Positions 33,454-45,800 of a DNA stretch of 64,000 bases are shown piece after piece. Below the pieces are notes generated by a model, which worked only from the letters and a program-made list of their open reading frames with translations, made no database searches and was not told the origin of the DNA. Position 1 is the first letter of the stretch. Every line of letters starts with the position of its first letter. The position numbers and the translations under genes were made by a program. The DNA is taken from positions 186,001 through 250,000 of the forward strand of contig JAEUBA010000044.1 of assembly GCA_018257865.1 (NCBI GenBank), read 5' to 3'. The stretch is from Stereocaulon alpinum (lineage: Eukaryota; Ascomycota; Lecanoromycetes; Lecanorales; Stereocaulaceae).

Positions 33454-36204
33454 ATGTCTGCACAGCCGGAGCATGTCGAGTCCAAGCACAAGATCAAGGC
33501 AAACTTGAAGTGAGTACAGCTACAGCTTTATATTCTACATAGCCTGATACTAACCTGGCGGTAGTGATGCCTCTGGTGCAGAAAAGAAAGAGGTGAGCCT
33601 AGGCAGCTCTGAGCTCTTACCGAGATCGGCCACTGACAATAGTTCAGGTTGACGACACAGCAACTGCCATCCTCAAGAAGAAGAAGAAGCCAAACTCGCT
33701 GATGTATGTCGAACTTCCCGAATGCCCATAGCTTGTCTTGCTAATATTGGTGGCAACAGCGTAACTGATGCGGTTAACGATGACAATTCCATCATCGCCC
33801 TCTCGAATAATACCATGGAGACGCTACAGCTGTTCCGTGGCGATACTGTCCTTGTCAAGGGCAAGAAGCGAAAAGACACCGTGCTAATCGTTCTTGCGGA
33901 TGATGATCTTGATGATGGGAGTGCGCGAATGAACCGTGTCGTTCGCCACAACCTCCGCGTCAAGCATGGAGATATTGTTACTGTTCACCCCTGTCCAGAT
34001 ATCAAATACGTAAGTTTTGACGCCCCTTGCGTCGCTCGAGCCGTGCTAAACCATCTCTAGGCCAAGCGTATAGCCGTCCTCCCCATCGCTGATACAGTTG
34101 AAGGTCTTACTGGCTCCCTCTTCGACGTTTTCCTTGCTCCATATTTCCGCGAAGCATACCGACCAGTTCGACAAGGCGACCTCTTCACAGTCCGCGGTGG
34201 TATGCGGCAGGTGGAATTCAAAGTTGTCGAGGTCGATCCACCTGAATTCGGCATTGTTGCCCAAGATACAGTCATCCACTGCGAAGGCGAGCCTATTCAG
34301 CGCGAAGATGAGGAGGGTAACCTTAATGAAGTTGGATACGATGACATCGGTGGTTGCCGAAAGCAGATGGCACAGATTCGGGAGTTGGTGGAACTGCCTC
34401 TTAGGCATCCTCAACTTTTCAAGTCCATCGGTATCAAGCCTCCTCGCGGTATCCTCATGTTCGGACCTCCAGGTACCGGGAAAACCCTAATGGCCCGTGC
34501 CGTAGCCAATGAGACTGGTGCATTCTTCTTCCTCATCAACGGTCCCGAAATTATGTCGAAGATGGCTGGTGAATCGGAATCGAATCTGCGCAAAGCATTC
34601 GAGGAGGCCGAAAAGAACTCCCCTGCCATTATCTTCATCGATGAGATCGACTCAATAGCGCCAAAGCGAGAGAAGACCAACGGTGAAGTCGAGCGTCGAG
34701 TGGTTTCTCAGCTACTCACTCTTATGGACGGCATGAAGGCTCGTTCGAATGTTGTCGTCATGGCTGCTACAAACCGTCCTAACTCCATTGATCCTGCCCT
34801 TCGTCGTTTCGGTCGTTTCGACCGTGAGGTTGACATCGGTATCCCTGATCCTACCGGCCGTCTTGAGATCCTCCAGATTCATACGAAGAACATGAAGCTC
34901 GGTGAAGACGTTGACCTTGAGTCAATTGCGGCAGAGACTCACGGATACGTTGGTTCCGACGTTGCCTCTCTCTGTTCCGAAGCTGCCATGCAGCAAATTC
35001 GCGAGAAGATGGATTTGATCGACTTGGACGAGGATACCATTGACGCAGAGGTCCTTGACTCATTGGGCGTCACAATGGAGAACTTCCGCTTTGCCCTGGG
35101 CGTGTCCAACCCCTCTGCTCTCCGCGAAGTCGCCGTTGTGGAGGTTCCCAACGTTCGCTGGGACGATATTGGTGGTCTGGAGAATGTCAAGCGCGAGCTC
35201 ATCGAGAGCGTCCAATACCCCGTCGACCACCCCGAAAAATTCCTCAAATTCGGTCTCTCCCCATCGCGCGGTGTCCTCTTCTACGGCCCACCAGGTACTG
35301 GTAAGACACTGCTTGCAAAGGCTGTTGCCAACGAGTGTGCCGCCAACTTCATCTCCATCAAAGGCCCTGAGTTACTCAGCATGTGGTTTGGTGAATCTGA
35401 GAGCAACATTCGTGATATCTTTGATAAGGCTAGGGCTGCGGCACCTTGCGTGGTATTCCTTGATGAGCTGGATTCCATTGCAAAGTCAAGAGGTGGATCA
35501 CAAGGTGATGCTGGAGGGGCTTCGGATCGTGTGGTCAATCAGCTTTTGACTGGTGAGTGTTCTGCGTAGATGATCCTCCACAACATGATGTACTAACAGT
35601 TCATGCAGAGATGGATGGCATGACCTCTAAGAAGAACGTGTTCGTCATCGGTGCTACGAATCGTCCCGAGCAACTCGACAATGCCCTCTGCCGTCCAGGT
35701 CGTCTCGATACCTTGGTCTACGTCCCTCTGCCTGATGAGGCCTCTCGCGCCGGTATTCTGAAGGCACAACTTCGAAAGACACCCGTTGCTGATGACGTCG
35801 ACATTAACTACATTGCAAGCCGAACTCACGGCTATTCCGGTGCCGATCTTGGCTTCGTCACCCAGCGTGCCGTCAAGCTCGCCATCAAGCAGTCTATCGC
35901 TATCGATATTGAGCGTACTAAAGAGCGCGAAGCTGCTGGTGAGGATGTTAAGATGGATGAGGATATCGATGGCGAGGACCCTGTTCCAGAGCTGACCAAG
36001 GCTCATTTCGAGGAGGCCATGCAGTCAGCTAGGAGATCAGTCAGCGACGTTGAAGTCCGTCGCTACGAAGCATTCGCACAGAGCATGAAGAACTCTGGTG
36101 GAAGCAATTTCTTCCGCTTCCCAGATGCGGATGCGGCTGCTGATGCAGCAGCCAATGGCAACGGCTTCGGTGACGCAGGCAATGACGACAGCCTCTATGA
36201 TTAG
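33454..36204 (+). CDS. CDC48: Cdc48/p97 AAA+ ATPase
   Basis: Exons are 33454-33509, 33565-33592, 33648-33703, 33760-34009, 34061-35552 and 35609-36204. Five introns of 51-56 bp give 825 residues. The Cdc48 N domain starts after a charged leader (NSLIVTDAVNDDNS...). Two AAA modules follow, with Walker A GPPGTGKT at about 265-272 and 539-546, and Walker B IIFIDEIDS and VVFLDELDS. The C-terminus ends in the short acidic SLYD tail typical of p97, which binds PUB/PUL cofactors. Cdc48 extracts ubiquitylated proteins from membranes, chromatin and complexes with Ufd1-Npl4. Four introns crowd the first 600 bp, a common position in this orthologue. Very high confidence. Confidence 0.98.
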
Positions 36205-36723
36205 GTGCTTTGCATGTGTGCTCGATCAACTCAATCCTTTTACAGTAAATGCATCCGTGGCGTTGGTGCCATTAGTAGCGAGGTATGGGGTGGACAAATG
36301 ACCATCAGTGAATATGGTACACTATGTGTAATGTGTACCTTAGGTACTGTGAAGCACTCATAGACGTTCGAAAACGCTTTCAACGAGATAGATAGGTTCA
36401 ATGCATGCAATACTATTCTGAATGATAATCCATCTTCTTTGCCAACAGTAACGGTTTTCCCTTTCGGCACAGCATACGATTTGCTGGCCCGTAGAGTTGA
36501 ATTTTGTGTGGGCACTTCTCGCGCTGAGCAAGGGTTTCTTCCAGAGACTGCAATTCCAACAACGTCAGTATGCTTCACCAACAGGACTAGACAGTCAACC
36601 ACTAACCTTGTACTTCCTAGTCCTTGAACATGCCCCAACCCTCACATCCGCACATTGTTTGCTGTGCTTCCCAAGTGTCACGTCCTACACTGCATCGTCG
36701 GTCCATCCCCATCCCAAACCCCC
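36205..36723. other. Convergent spacer after CDC48
   Basis: This is 3' flank of CDC48 and of the small minus-strand gene. No feature was seen. Confidence 0.5.
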
Positions 36724-37209
36724 TCACGTATCCCACCAATCCCTCCCTTGAGGCTCCATCTCCCCAACCTTATGCAGCACCTCCCTAACAACCCTCGCCC
36801 CCTCCCTAACCGCCTTCTCCGGAACCCTAATATCCACCACTTCCTCCCCACCCTCCCTCCCCTTCCTCTTCCCCCGTCTCTTCCCCACCCCATCCCCACT
36901 TCCCCCTACCTCCCCTGCGTCCTCATCATCCTCCCCCTCACCCCCAACCACCCCCCTCCCCTCCGCCACGATCCTCCTCACCAATTCCCCCCTATCCCCC
37001 ACCTGCCCCCGCCTAACCAACTGCTTCACCCTCTCCCTAACCTTCTCTTCCCAACCTTCTTTCGCGCATTCGGCATTCATTTTCTCGAGGATAGTTGGTA
37101 TAGCGTTTTCGTGCACGAGGTGGGCTTTTATGGCGAGGCGAAGGGAGGTGGGGAGGGGGGTTGGGGGGGAGAGGGGGATTAGGAGGGGGTGAGGGGGTGA
37201 AGGGGGCAT
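36724..37209 (-). CDS. Small basic-acidic protein of unknown function
   Basis: Intronless, 161 residues from the ATG at 37209. After a Pro-rich start, a helical block covers about residues 18-60 (LPTSLRLAIKAHLVHENAIPTI and WEEKVRERVKQLVRRG). A low-complexity acidic then Lys/Arg-rich spacer lies at about 88-118 and includes KRRGKRKGRE, possibly a nuclear signal. A final helical block (VPEKAVREGARVVREVLHKV) ends the protein. The arrangement looks like a real conserved nuclear protein, but I do not recognise the family. The frame lies across one of the A/C-to-G/T switches, so part of the low-complexity sequence may reflect composition rather than selection. Confidence 0.6.
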   Translation of the reverse strand: MPPSPPHPLLIPLSPPTPLPTSLRLAIKAHLVHENAIPTILEKMNAECAKEGWEEKVRERVKQLVRRGQVGDRGELVRRIVAEGRGVVGGEGEDDEDAGEVGGSGDGVGKRRGKRKGREGGEEVVDIRVPEKAVREGARVVREVLHKVGEMEPQGRDWWDT

Positions 37210-37230
37210 TGGGGGGTCGTGATTGGGGGT
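37141..37230 (+). other. G-run cluster with strong quadruplex potential
   Basis: More than eight runs of three to eight G occur within 90 bp on the + strand. They overlap the 5' end of the small minus-strand gene, so the runs are on its template strand and directly upstream. Confidence 0.75.
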
Positions 37231-37733
37231 CGTGGTTGATGTGGAGAGGGAGTCAGGTGGTTTTCGTGCGCATGGTGGTTGGTGTGTGGGGATGTGAGTG
37301 GTGTTTAGTCACTGTTTGTGCTTTTGGACAATGAATGGCGAGTGTCAATTGGGGGAATGGCGGGTTACGCTAGAGGCTCTATGCCAAGACTTAGGGCTTA
37401 GGGCATTGCACTTTGCAGGATTAAGAGATCTAGGGGAAGGCTGTCGCTAATGGTTATCGCTGGTCTAATGTGACAGCTGGGTCCAAAGGACTAGAAAACT
37501 TGATGCTAAAGGCGCGAAATCACGTTGTACAGAGTGTCAGGCATTTGGACTTTCACAAGCACTTGACGTCCGTCACGGACTGGATTCGAATCATATGTTT
37601 CGAACAATCTTGTATGTTATACCTAACCCTATTCTCATACTATGAATAATGGTTGCTACTAATGTATGGAACGACTCTGAAACCTAGCTCTCTCTCCTAA
37701 GCCTCCGGACTGGTAATGTCTCCATCTTGACCC
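37210..37733. other. Intergenic, G/T-rich near 37210-37310
   Basis: This is the promoter side of the small gene and the 3' flank of the alcohol dehydrogenase. No gene was seen. Confidence 0.5.
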
Positions 37734-38975
37734 TTAAGGCATGACCAGCACAGCTCTGAACCTGACTTTCCCACTCATCATATGTTCATAAGCCTCGTTC
37801 GCCCTCTCAAGGGGGAACTTCTCAATCATGCAGTTGACATTATGCAGCTGCGCGAAATCAACAGCCTCTTCGCAGTCGAGGGCCTGTCCAGACGGCCAAC
37901 CGTGCACTGAGACGCCTTTCTGAATCATGGGTGCGGTGTTGACCTTGATCTCCCCCATTGCTGATAGATGTCAGCTGTCGTGTTGATCCTACTTTTGGAG
38001 CGTGGGGATACTGACGGGACAGAAGCACAAGCTTCCCCATTGGTGACAGCCCGTTGACCAAATCTCCCATGATCTTGGGATTGGGGGCTGTGCTGACAAT
38101 CATTGCTGCGCCTCCCATTTTTTGTAAAGCTTCGGAATGGTTCTCTTTGCTACCATTAATGTAGACATGCGCTCCAAGGTCTCTAGCAAATTCTTCTTTT
38201 GCGCCGCTGCTGGAGAGTGCGACTACTTTGAAGCCCATTTTGTTTGCATATTGCATCGCCAAGTGGCCGAGTCCTCCAAGGCCTTGAATGGCGACAGTTT
38301 CGCCAGGTGTAATATTCATGTTACGCATGCTATTGAAAACCGTGACGCCGGCGCAGAGGAGAGGTGCGAACGCGGCGGGGTCGACGTCTGAGGGGATACT
38401 GACAGTGGCTTCGGTGAGCAGGATGCAGTATTCGGCAACTATCCTCTGGTCAGCATTCTCTTTGTGCTTGAAATTGTGGAAAGATAGGCGTACATCCCCC
38501 ATCACGGGTGAAGCCGTTGACTTGCTCTTCTGCGCAGGCCTGATTGAAACCACGCTTGCATTGCTTGCAGTGGCCTTGAGGGAGTGGTGTCAGTACGGCG
38601 ACATTCTCAGTCTATAGATGAGAGCCCGGACCGCAATGGCCTCCATGCCAGGGACCCCCAACTCTGTCTCCAATTTTCCATGTCTTCTCTCCTGGGCCGA
38701 GGGCAACGACTGTGCCAATGAGTTCATGTCCTGGGATTCTCGGACTAGGCCATGTTAGCTGTCTCCATGCTGACGAGGCCCGCCAGGTATTACAATTGGA
38801 TCCCTAAGACTCCCTGCTGAACCATCATCTCGGAATGGCAAACACCACAAGCCAGCACCTTGACAAGAATTTCACCCTCCTGAGGTTCCTTGGTCTCAAT
38901 CTCTTCAACGACAATTGGTCCTCCCTTGTCCTTGAACATCGCGGCCTTGTGGTTCTTGGGGATTGAGGGCGCCAT
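37734..38975 (-). CDS. Zinc-dependent medium-chain alcohol dehydrogenase
   Basis: Exons are 38794-38975, 38632-38744, 38494-38574, 38016-38438 and 37734-37960, with introns of 49, 57, 55 and 55 bp, giving 341 residues. Catalytic zinc ligands are in CGVCHSE and in IPGHE after the first intron. The structural zinc loop is GHCKQCKRGFNQAC. The nucleotide-binding motif is GLGGLGHLAMQYANKMG. A terminal VNTAPMIQKGVSVHGWPSG block is typical of the AdhP/cinnamyl-alcohol-dehydrogenase-like branch. It oxidises alcohols or reduces aldehydes with NAD(P). The start chosen is 38975 (MAPSIPKNHKAAM). An upstream in-frame ATG at 39047 would add a basic 24-residue leader. Confidence 0.92.
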
Positions 38976-40418
38976 TCCGAGTGATCTCCTGATTGTATCG
39001 ATTGAGGGCAGTTTGTTGCGGAGAGCTCTGAGGGACACAAGCTGCATATGTGTTTAGGGGCTAGAAAGTCCATTAGAGGATTTTCTGAGCTGACTTATCA
39101 TCAGTCATGCATTTGAGGCGTTGCACGGCGGCTGCGGTTGGTGAATATGGTGGGGTTTGGGAAGCGGAACAGGCATCGAGGCCTCTATCGTGCATGCCAT
39201 CGCTGTCATGACGTATTGTGATACCCCTTGGCATGCGGATCTAATACTCGAGAGCTGAACCCAAGTATGGTCAATATGAGCGATATTGTCAGTGGGGCTT
39301 CCAGCGCTTCCAGCTTTAAGTTGATGCTGAATGGGGGCCAATGAGACCTGTTGGGCGGCGCGTTTGACATGTGTTGAGTTTGCTTCATTGAATTTTGGCG
39401 GCCGTTAGTCAATTTGAAAGTGCTTATTTATCCATTACTAATTTATCGACTCTCTTTGACTGAATGAGGTAGGTAGTCAAGTTCCAGATGGGTGTCAGGT
39501 ATAAACTCCAAGGGGGCGCTAAGAGGTCGGTCTTAAGAGGTATCTCCGGCAGGCTTTCACGCTAGGCTTCGGTGAGTTCTCGCACTCCCGCCGCTCAGTA
39601 CTATACACTGTTACACTTCAGCAGGGTGGTCTTAAAGCAGGACAAGCTACTCTTATGCCATTACGCATACTGGGAAGAGAATATAGCTAATGGACGCTCC
39701 TTGCCGCTGATCCTACCCACCACGTCTTCAATTGCATTGCTCGACTTTCACTATATATGCATCCTACAAAGTTACATCTACTGACATACTTCGCTTCCTT
39801 CCATACTGATTCTAAGACTGTTCTTGGAACTAATACGGCTATGCCTCATGCAGGAGAATGATACGACTATAGGATTCCTCTCCGACTCTCACGGAGACTG
39901 CATAGGGAACACCAACAGATGATCGGCACGCATGAGTACCTCACTCATCGCTTAGCATAAAGGCCATTCATTATCGCTCGAAAAACACACAAAACTTCGA
40001 CATCCATCCTTCACTCTAATACAAGCAGTCATGTCAATCTTGGAAAGCGTATCCCAAACAAAAATTCAACAGAACAAGGTTTGTGTTCCTCATCAGACCC
40101 CACAACATTCGGCTCCAAATATTCCAAAGGTTGAAGAAGGCATGCCTGTTGACCCTCAAGCCTTGGGGTATTCGTATGAGAGGTTCGTCGAAGACATAGC
40201 GGTCTTCCTTCAAGTAAATGAAGTCTCCGTCCATTGGCAACACGGCGTCAAAACCTTTTCATAGATCAAATCGGATCGGCTCACTGGATTATGACGGTCG
40301 ATGACTGGATGCTATGAACAGCTGGCGTTGATGGGAAGTGAAATTGGCTTTCCTTTGGTCTGCCTCCTTTTGTTTGCAAGGTTCGTTGCGCGTGCACACC
40401 TTTCCCGGTATATTACCC
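38976..40418. other. Intergenic, upstream of the alcohol dehydrogenase
   Basis: A 77-codon plus-strand frame at 40031-40264 begins after a leader-like stretch but has no recognisable domain. I do not call it. No other feature was seen. Confidence 0.45.
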
Positions 40419-42198
40419 CTATTCGCTGTGCTCCTCCAGCATATAGCCAGGCGAGATAAAGAACTTGAGTTTCTCATCCACCTGGTTAAGGGACTTAGGC
40501 TCAGCAGGTAGGTCACTTATGAGTTCAGATATGATAGACGCTGTTACGAGATCTCCCTTTGCTTTATGGATGGCTTGCATCAAACGTAGTGAGATCCGAT
40601 AAAATGGATGTCCTTTCCCGACAAGGTGTTTCCACCCGGCCACCGATTTGCGACACCAGCCCTCAGCATCTTTGAATTTTCCTCGCCACAAGTGAATATG
40701 CGCCAAGCCAGAGGCTGCGTGAAGCCTTCTTCTCCTAACTTCGTCGTTGTTGCTGGGTGGCTGTTGTAGAATGCTGTGGAACACCAGTTCGGATTGCACA
40801 AGGTACCCTTCACGCATCATCATAAATGCTCGCCTCAGATTCATCTCAGCGTGCGATGACACTAAGTGAAGTCGAATTTTCTCTATTGGAAGGCTGTTTT
40901 GCTTCGTGTGGCTTAGTCTTGTTGTTCGATCAATACCAGTTTCCAAGAATTTCACAGCTTCCCCGAAGTGAGCTTCTCTGTATTCCTGAAGCCCTCGCGC
41001 GAACATCCTCTGCACAAGCTCGATATCGATCTCCTCGTCTAGCTCAGAATCGGGCTCCTCGCTTCGATCATCCTGACCTCCGGCGATACTTCCCGCGATC
41101 GTGGTCTGCGGAGTCGCTATAGGAGAATGACTTGTGTCCGTCGATCCCCACGCTTCTCCTTCATAGCCCGGATTGTAGATCCACTGCTCTGTTCTCGCTT
41201 CCCTGGTATCGTTCGACAAGCCGTCAGAGACAAAGGAATCGGGCTGTATGCCCGCGCCGGTGATTATGGCCCTTGCACAGTGTATCATCTGTTGAGTATG
41301 ATCCATGATATCAGAATTCTGGAATTCTTTAGGTATATTATCATTCGTTTCTGCAATGTGTACTGTTTCTAGCGTTGCAACCATCTCCATCAAGCGCTCC
41401 AGCATGGTATGAATAGCATCAACGATCCTATCCATGCACTCAATTTGCGGCTTCTTGTCTTGGGACAAAAATTTCTTCGAAGTTGGGCTACTTGCCATAG
41501 TAAGCCTGCAAATCATGGCCGTCAAGAGCTCGAGCCTAGGAGTAATGCCGCTGAGCTTTGGACTAATGCCGTTGACAACGATGTTACTGTAAGGATATCA
41601 GTATGTCGCTCGGCAAAGTGAATATCTGGGCAACCCACGGCTTTACTATGGCCAGTGCCAGCTGAAGGTTATTGGAATGGGTATGGATGTAAGCTCTGAT
41701 ATTGCTGATATCTTTTGCGCTCAGGTTGAGCTGTATTTGCTGCACGTCCTTCTTCGAGACCCTGCCAGCCTTTGGGGCCGGACTAAGAGCACGTAAGGCT
41801 TCCTCAAGAATAACCAATGTCCGTTGAGTGTCCCGGAGTGCAAGTTTAAAGACATTCCAGAACGGGCCAGCTTGCAATTTGACCACTTTGGCGCTTGCAT
41901 GAGTGGGCAATCTCTCGACCCGGCCTGCAAGTTCAAAGGCTCCCAGGAACGAGTCTGCGGATAGTCCGAACAACTCGGTACCTTCACTACGATAGCTTAC
42001 GAGGTCGCAGTCCAGAGCATCAAGTACACCCCGGACTTCATTGACTTCAGTATGTAGAGCTTCTAGAGATTTGTCGACAACGGTGGTAGACTTGATATAT
42101 GTGTAGAGTAACGTCGTGAGTGAAAAAGCTTTCTTGCTGGTAGCCCTCACGATGCTCAGAATCGGAATATGGTCCATATCATCGTTCGTTGTCGACAT
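40419..42198 (-). CDS. STAND-like helical head plus TPR-like tail, no NACHT domain
   Basis: Exons are 41639-42198 and 40419-41586, with a 52-bp intron, giving 575 residues. Residues about 10-190 are an all-helical region resembling the N-terminal domain of fungal STAND proteins (ILSIVRATSKKAFSLTTLLYTY and ALDCDLVSYRSEGTELFG). A second helical block and a Ser/Glu/Asp-rich linker follow. From about 360 onward, helical repeats of TPR or Sel1 character appear (ALQEYREAHFGEAVKFLETGID-like, AASGLAHIHLWRGKFKDAEGWCRKS). No P-loop or nucleotide-binding domain is present. It resembles an effector head joined directly to a repeat sensor. The function is unknown, and a partner role for NLR-like proteins is an inference. 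Confidence 0.8.
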
Positions 42199-42870
42199 CT
42201 TAAATTTATTGCCTTTTCTCCAGATATGAGAGATGGAACGTGGAATTGCGACGTCAAGCGGGGTACAATTGTGGATTATGCAGCCTCATAAGGTCCGGCC
42301 AGAAAGTGCCTAGTAGATCAGGCAGGACCTGTGAGGAGTTGTCAAATCTGCAAGGATTCGCTGGCAGTCTTGGCACTCAACGTGGACGAGTCCGCCCACA
42401 CCGACTCGTTATCTACCTAATGTCGACAAGCAAGAGGTCAGTGTACATTCCACTTCAAGTCCCCGTACATATTACACCTGACGCACATAGGAATTCAGGG
42501 TGCCATAAAGACGGTTCCCCTTCAATCGATTTCTGTCTAAGTATGCAGATCGCGGCTACACGTGTGAACTGTACTGAATGAGAGCCGCCGTCCTCCTCTG
42601 GTGTAGAAGGACATTATGCTATGAGTTACTTATCTCGCGAAAAACTCCATTGCATCGAAGGCGTAGAATACCCATGCAATTCTAACGCTCACTGGGCGGA
42701 ACAATGATGGGCGCCACGTTCTGGCTTACTAAAGGATCGGAGACTCATGTAATCGAGTGCTAGGTAACATCCCCGCCTGGCGTGAGCCATTCACTTCAAA
42801 CCCTACCAGCAACCGCATAAAGAACTTTTCCCCACCCACCTTATTATATCTCAACGTAATAAATGCTTAG
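42199..42870. other. Intergenic between the TPR gene and the beta-mannosidase gene
   Basis: This holds the promoter of the minus-strand TPR gene. Nothing specific was recognised. Confidence 0.5.
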
Positions 42871-45800
42871 CTAGTATGCAAGCGTATTATTCCAAAGACT
42901 CTCCACGGTTACTTGGTCCACCCACGATCCATTCGTAGTGTCGCTTTTCAATGTATAATTTATCTCCCTCGGCTGTCCAGGGAGCAGCAAAAAGCCGTTC
43001 GAATCGAAGTTCAGCAACACGCCGGCAGGATAATCTAGCCATGTCCAGACAGCAATCGCGCTTGTGGCCTCGACGGTGAAATTTTCGGTGTCATTGGAGT
43101 ATGTAAGACTGATGCCTGGATCCATCAGTTCCGCTTCCGCAAGAGAGCGTGCATGGAAGAAATTTTCGTGGGTGAACGTGGTTGTAGTGTTGGTATTCGG
43201 AAGCTGGCCTTCGGCTGTGACCTTCATGTAGAGAATTGCGTTGTCGTAATTCAACGTGGAGTTGTCGATAGTAGTTGCGTAGACACGAGTGGTGTTCAAG
43301 GCGCCTACGGTGAAATTTGTGGGTGGTGTGCTGATATCTGTGATGGACAATCCATCCCACTGGTACCATTGGAATGATGCCGTGCCGGTTGCAGGAGACC
43401 ACAAGTCTGAAGTCACGTATATCTGGAAATCGCCGGTTGTGATGTTGTAAAACGGTGAGATGATGACGGGCTGATAGATATCCTTGGCGGTGTAATGTAA
43501 GACCTTCCAGCGGCCTGCAATTGATGTCAGCTGAACGCATTAATCTCGAGAAGAGCGCTCTCACCGTCGTATTCTATCGCGGCCCATGAGGGTGCTTGCC
43601 AGATATCCTCGAGCTGCCAATAGAGGGACCCAAGCTGCCGATTGGGAAAGCCACTTCCTCGCCTATAGAATTGGATCTCAGACTTGTAGAAATCGGCTTG
43701 AAATATCTGGGTCGTATGACACCAAGCAGAGAAATTCGCTAGGCTGTCCGCCTTGCTAGGAACCTGACATTGATCAGGAGGCGAGCTGCTCATGGCAAAG
43801 TCCATAGGTACTTACTGGGTACCATCTTTCAGCGGCAATAGTCATTTCTTCCATGCCCTTCGTGGTATTGGCGAAATTACTAGTGTTCAGACCGCCGGGC
43901 GGATAGTGGTGATTACGGAGCTGGATCGTAGTGGAATTGAAATACAAGTCTTCTGGCGAGACTACCTCCTGCCAAGACTGCAGAGACGGCATTGAGTGGT
44001 AGCCGAATTCGTTGGCGAACCTACCAACGGGATATGACGAGTAATTGAAGGCTACCGAGGAGTCATAATTGTAGTAGTCTGTCGGTTGTCAATCAGGTCA
44101 GCATTCACGGGATTGGAGTATGTGTCCTACCGGTGTCACCATAGACGGAGCCAGGGGTCTTGTTGTTATATCGTTCGATCATTGGCTTCGGCAACGAGAA
44201 GTCCAATTCAAGATAGCCGTTGGTCGTACTACTAGGTATATAGCTTATGCTTTTAGAGTTCGCATACACTATATCGATGATAGTGTTTAAGAATAGCTGC
44301 TCGTACTGAGCTAAGTAGTAATCATACTGATCAGGTGCGGTCTGATTGACGTTCTGCAATTCCAAGGACTCAAGCTCATTGCCTGGCTTGACTATTAGCA
44401 ATAGAGCAACATTTTAATCAATAAGAGACATGTTGACTGCGTACCTCCGGCCCACAACGCTAAGCTCGGATGGTGGTTTACTCTCCTCACATTATACGTC
44501 ACTTCTTCAGCTACATTGTCGATGAATTCCTGATCAGTCGGATAAAGTGCATCACCAAACTCAAGCTCTGACCACATTAAGACACCCTCCTTGTCCGCAA
44601 TGTCGTAGATGAAATCCGGAGTATATGCGCCACTGGCCCACACGCGCAGCATGTTCTGGTTCCCCGCAGTAACGGAATCGAAGAGCTGTTGCATTTCCGT
44701 TTCTGTGACTCGCGGCCAGAACGCGTCGGGAGGTATGAAGTTTGAACCCTTTGCGTAGAACTCGTGGCCATTGATCTCAAAATGCCAATTGTTGCCTGGT
44801 GCGATGCCTTGCGCTATCTGCTCGTCGGATATCACTCCCATGTTAAGAACCTTTGTCCGTCAGAACTCTGCGGTAATTATGACGGCCCGTCCAACTTACT
44901 ATTGTGCGAAAGCCCGTGCGCTTATTTACGGACGCAAGCGTGGTCCCACTACAATCCACAACACTAACAGTAAGATTATAGAGGTTCTGAGGCCCCAAGC
45001 CACGTGGCCACCATAGTTTGTAGATCGAAGGATCGAGCATCGCGGCACCTGTTATCGTGCTATTCGAACACGTCACATCTGTCAAATTACCGGACGAAAC
45101 CGTCTCTTTTGTCGAAGCATCGGTGAAAACATAACTTAATACAGCACCTGGCGGTAACGTTCCTAGCACGTCCAGACTTGCATTCAGGAGCCATGGCGCG
45201 CTCTGATTAGGAGGCAAATTGTTGAGCTGACCCATACGAGAGATGTCAAAGTCCGAATTTCGGACGTAGACATCGGAGGAAGCATTAGCTGGCATCGAGA
45301 GTTGCACTACGTAAGCCGGCTGCCATATACCTGCCGGGGCAAATGCCGGCCCCCAATCCCACCCAAAGTCAGATTGTTCTTTGCGAATGAATTGTCTATT
45401 GGGGAACTCATAAATGATCTCAACGCCGTATGGCCATGTTTCCTGATTGGGCTCTGCAGCAATTTGATCGGCTATCAATGGTGCACTGCCGAAGTTGATG
45501 CTGAGAGTTGGTAATGTACAATTACTCAACAGAGCAGATACGTCAAAGTAATATTGACGGAACTGGTTGTTGGTTGAGGCCACAGGCTGCTCGCAGAATT
45601 CGATGCTGGTGAATGTGTCCAATCCATTGAACAACAGCCATGTCTGGGTGCTCCTGGACGTATCACTAAGAAATTGATCAGGAATGGTGCTCCCAAAACT
45701 AGGAACCTGTCACTCACAGTTCAGCGATTAGGGTACTGTAAGTCCAGTTGCTGTTGGCTACCCAACGCAGAGCAAAGTCATTCAGTCCATAGTATCTTTC

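Noticed and set aside
37561..37610. GATTCGAATCC-like sequence on the minus strand, possible tRNA T-arm
   Set aside because: The flanks do not form a T-stem, and no cloverleaf can be drawn.
40031..40264. 77-codon plus-strand frame after a leader-like sequence
   Set aside because: It is short, with no domain and no supporting splice structure.
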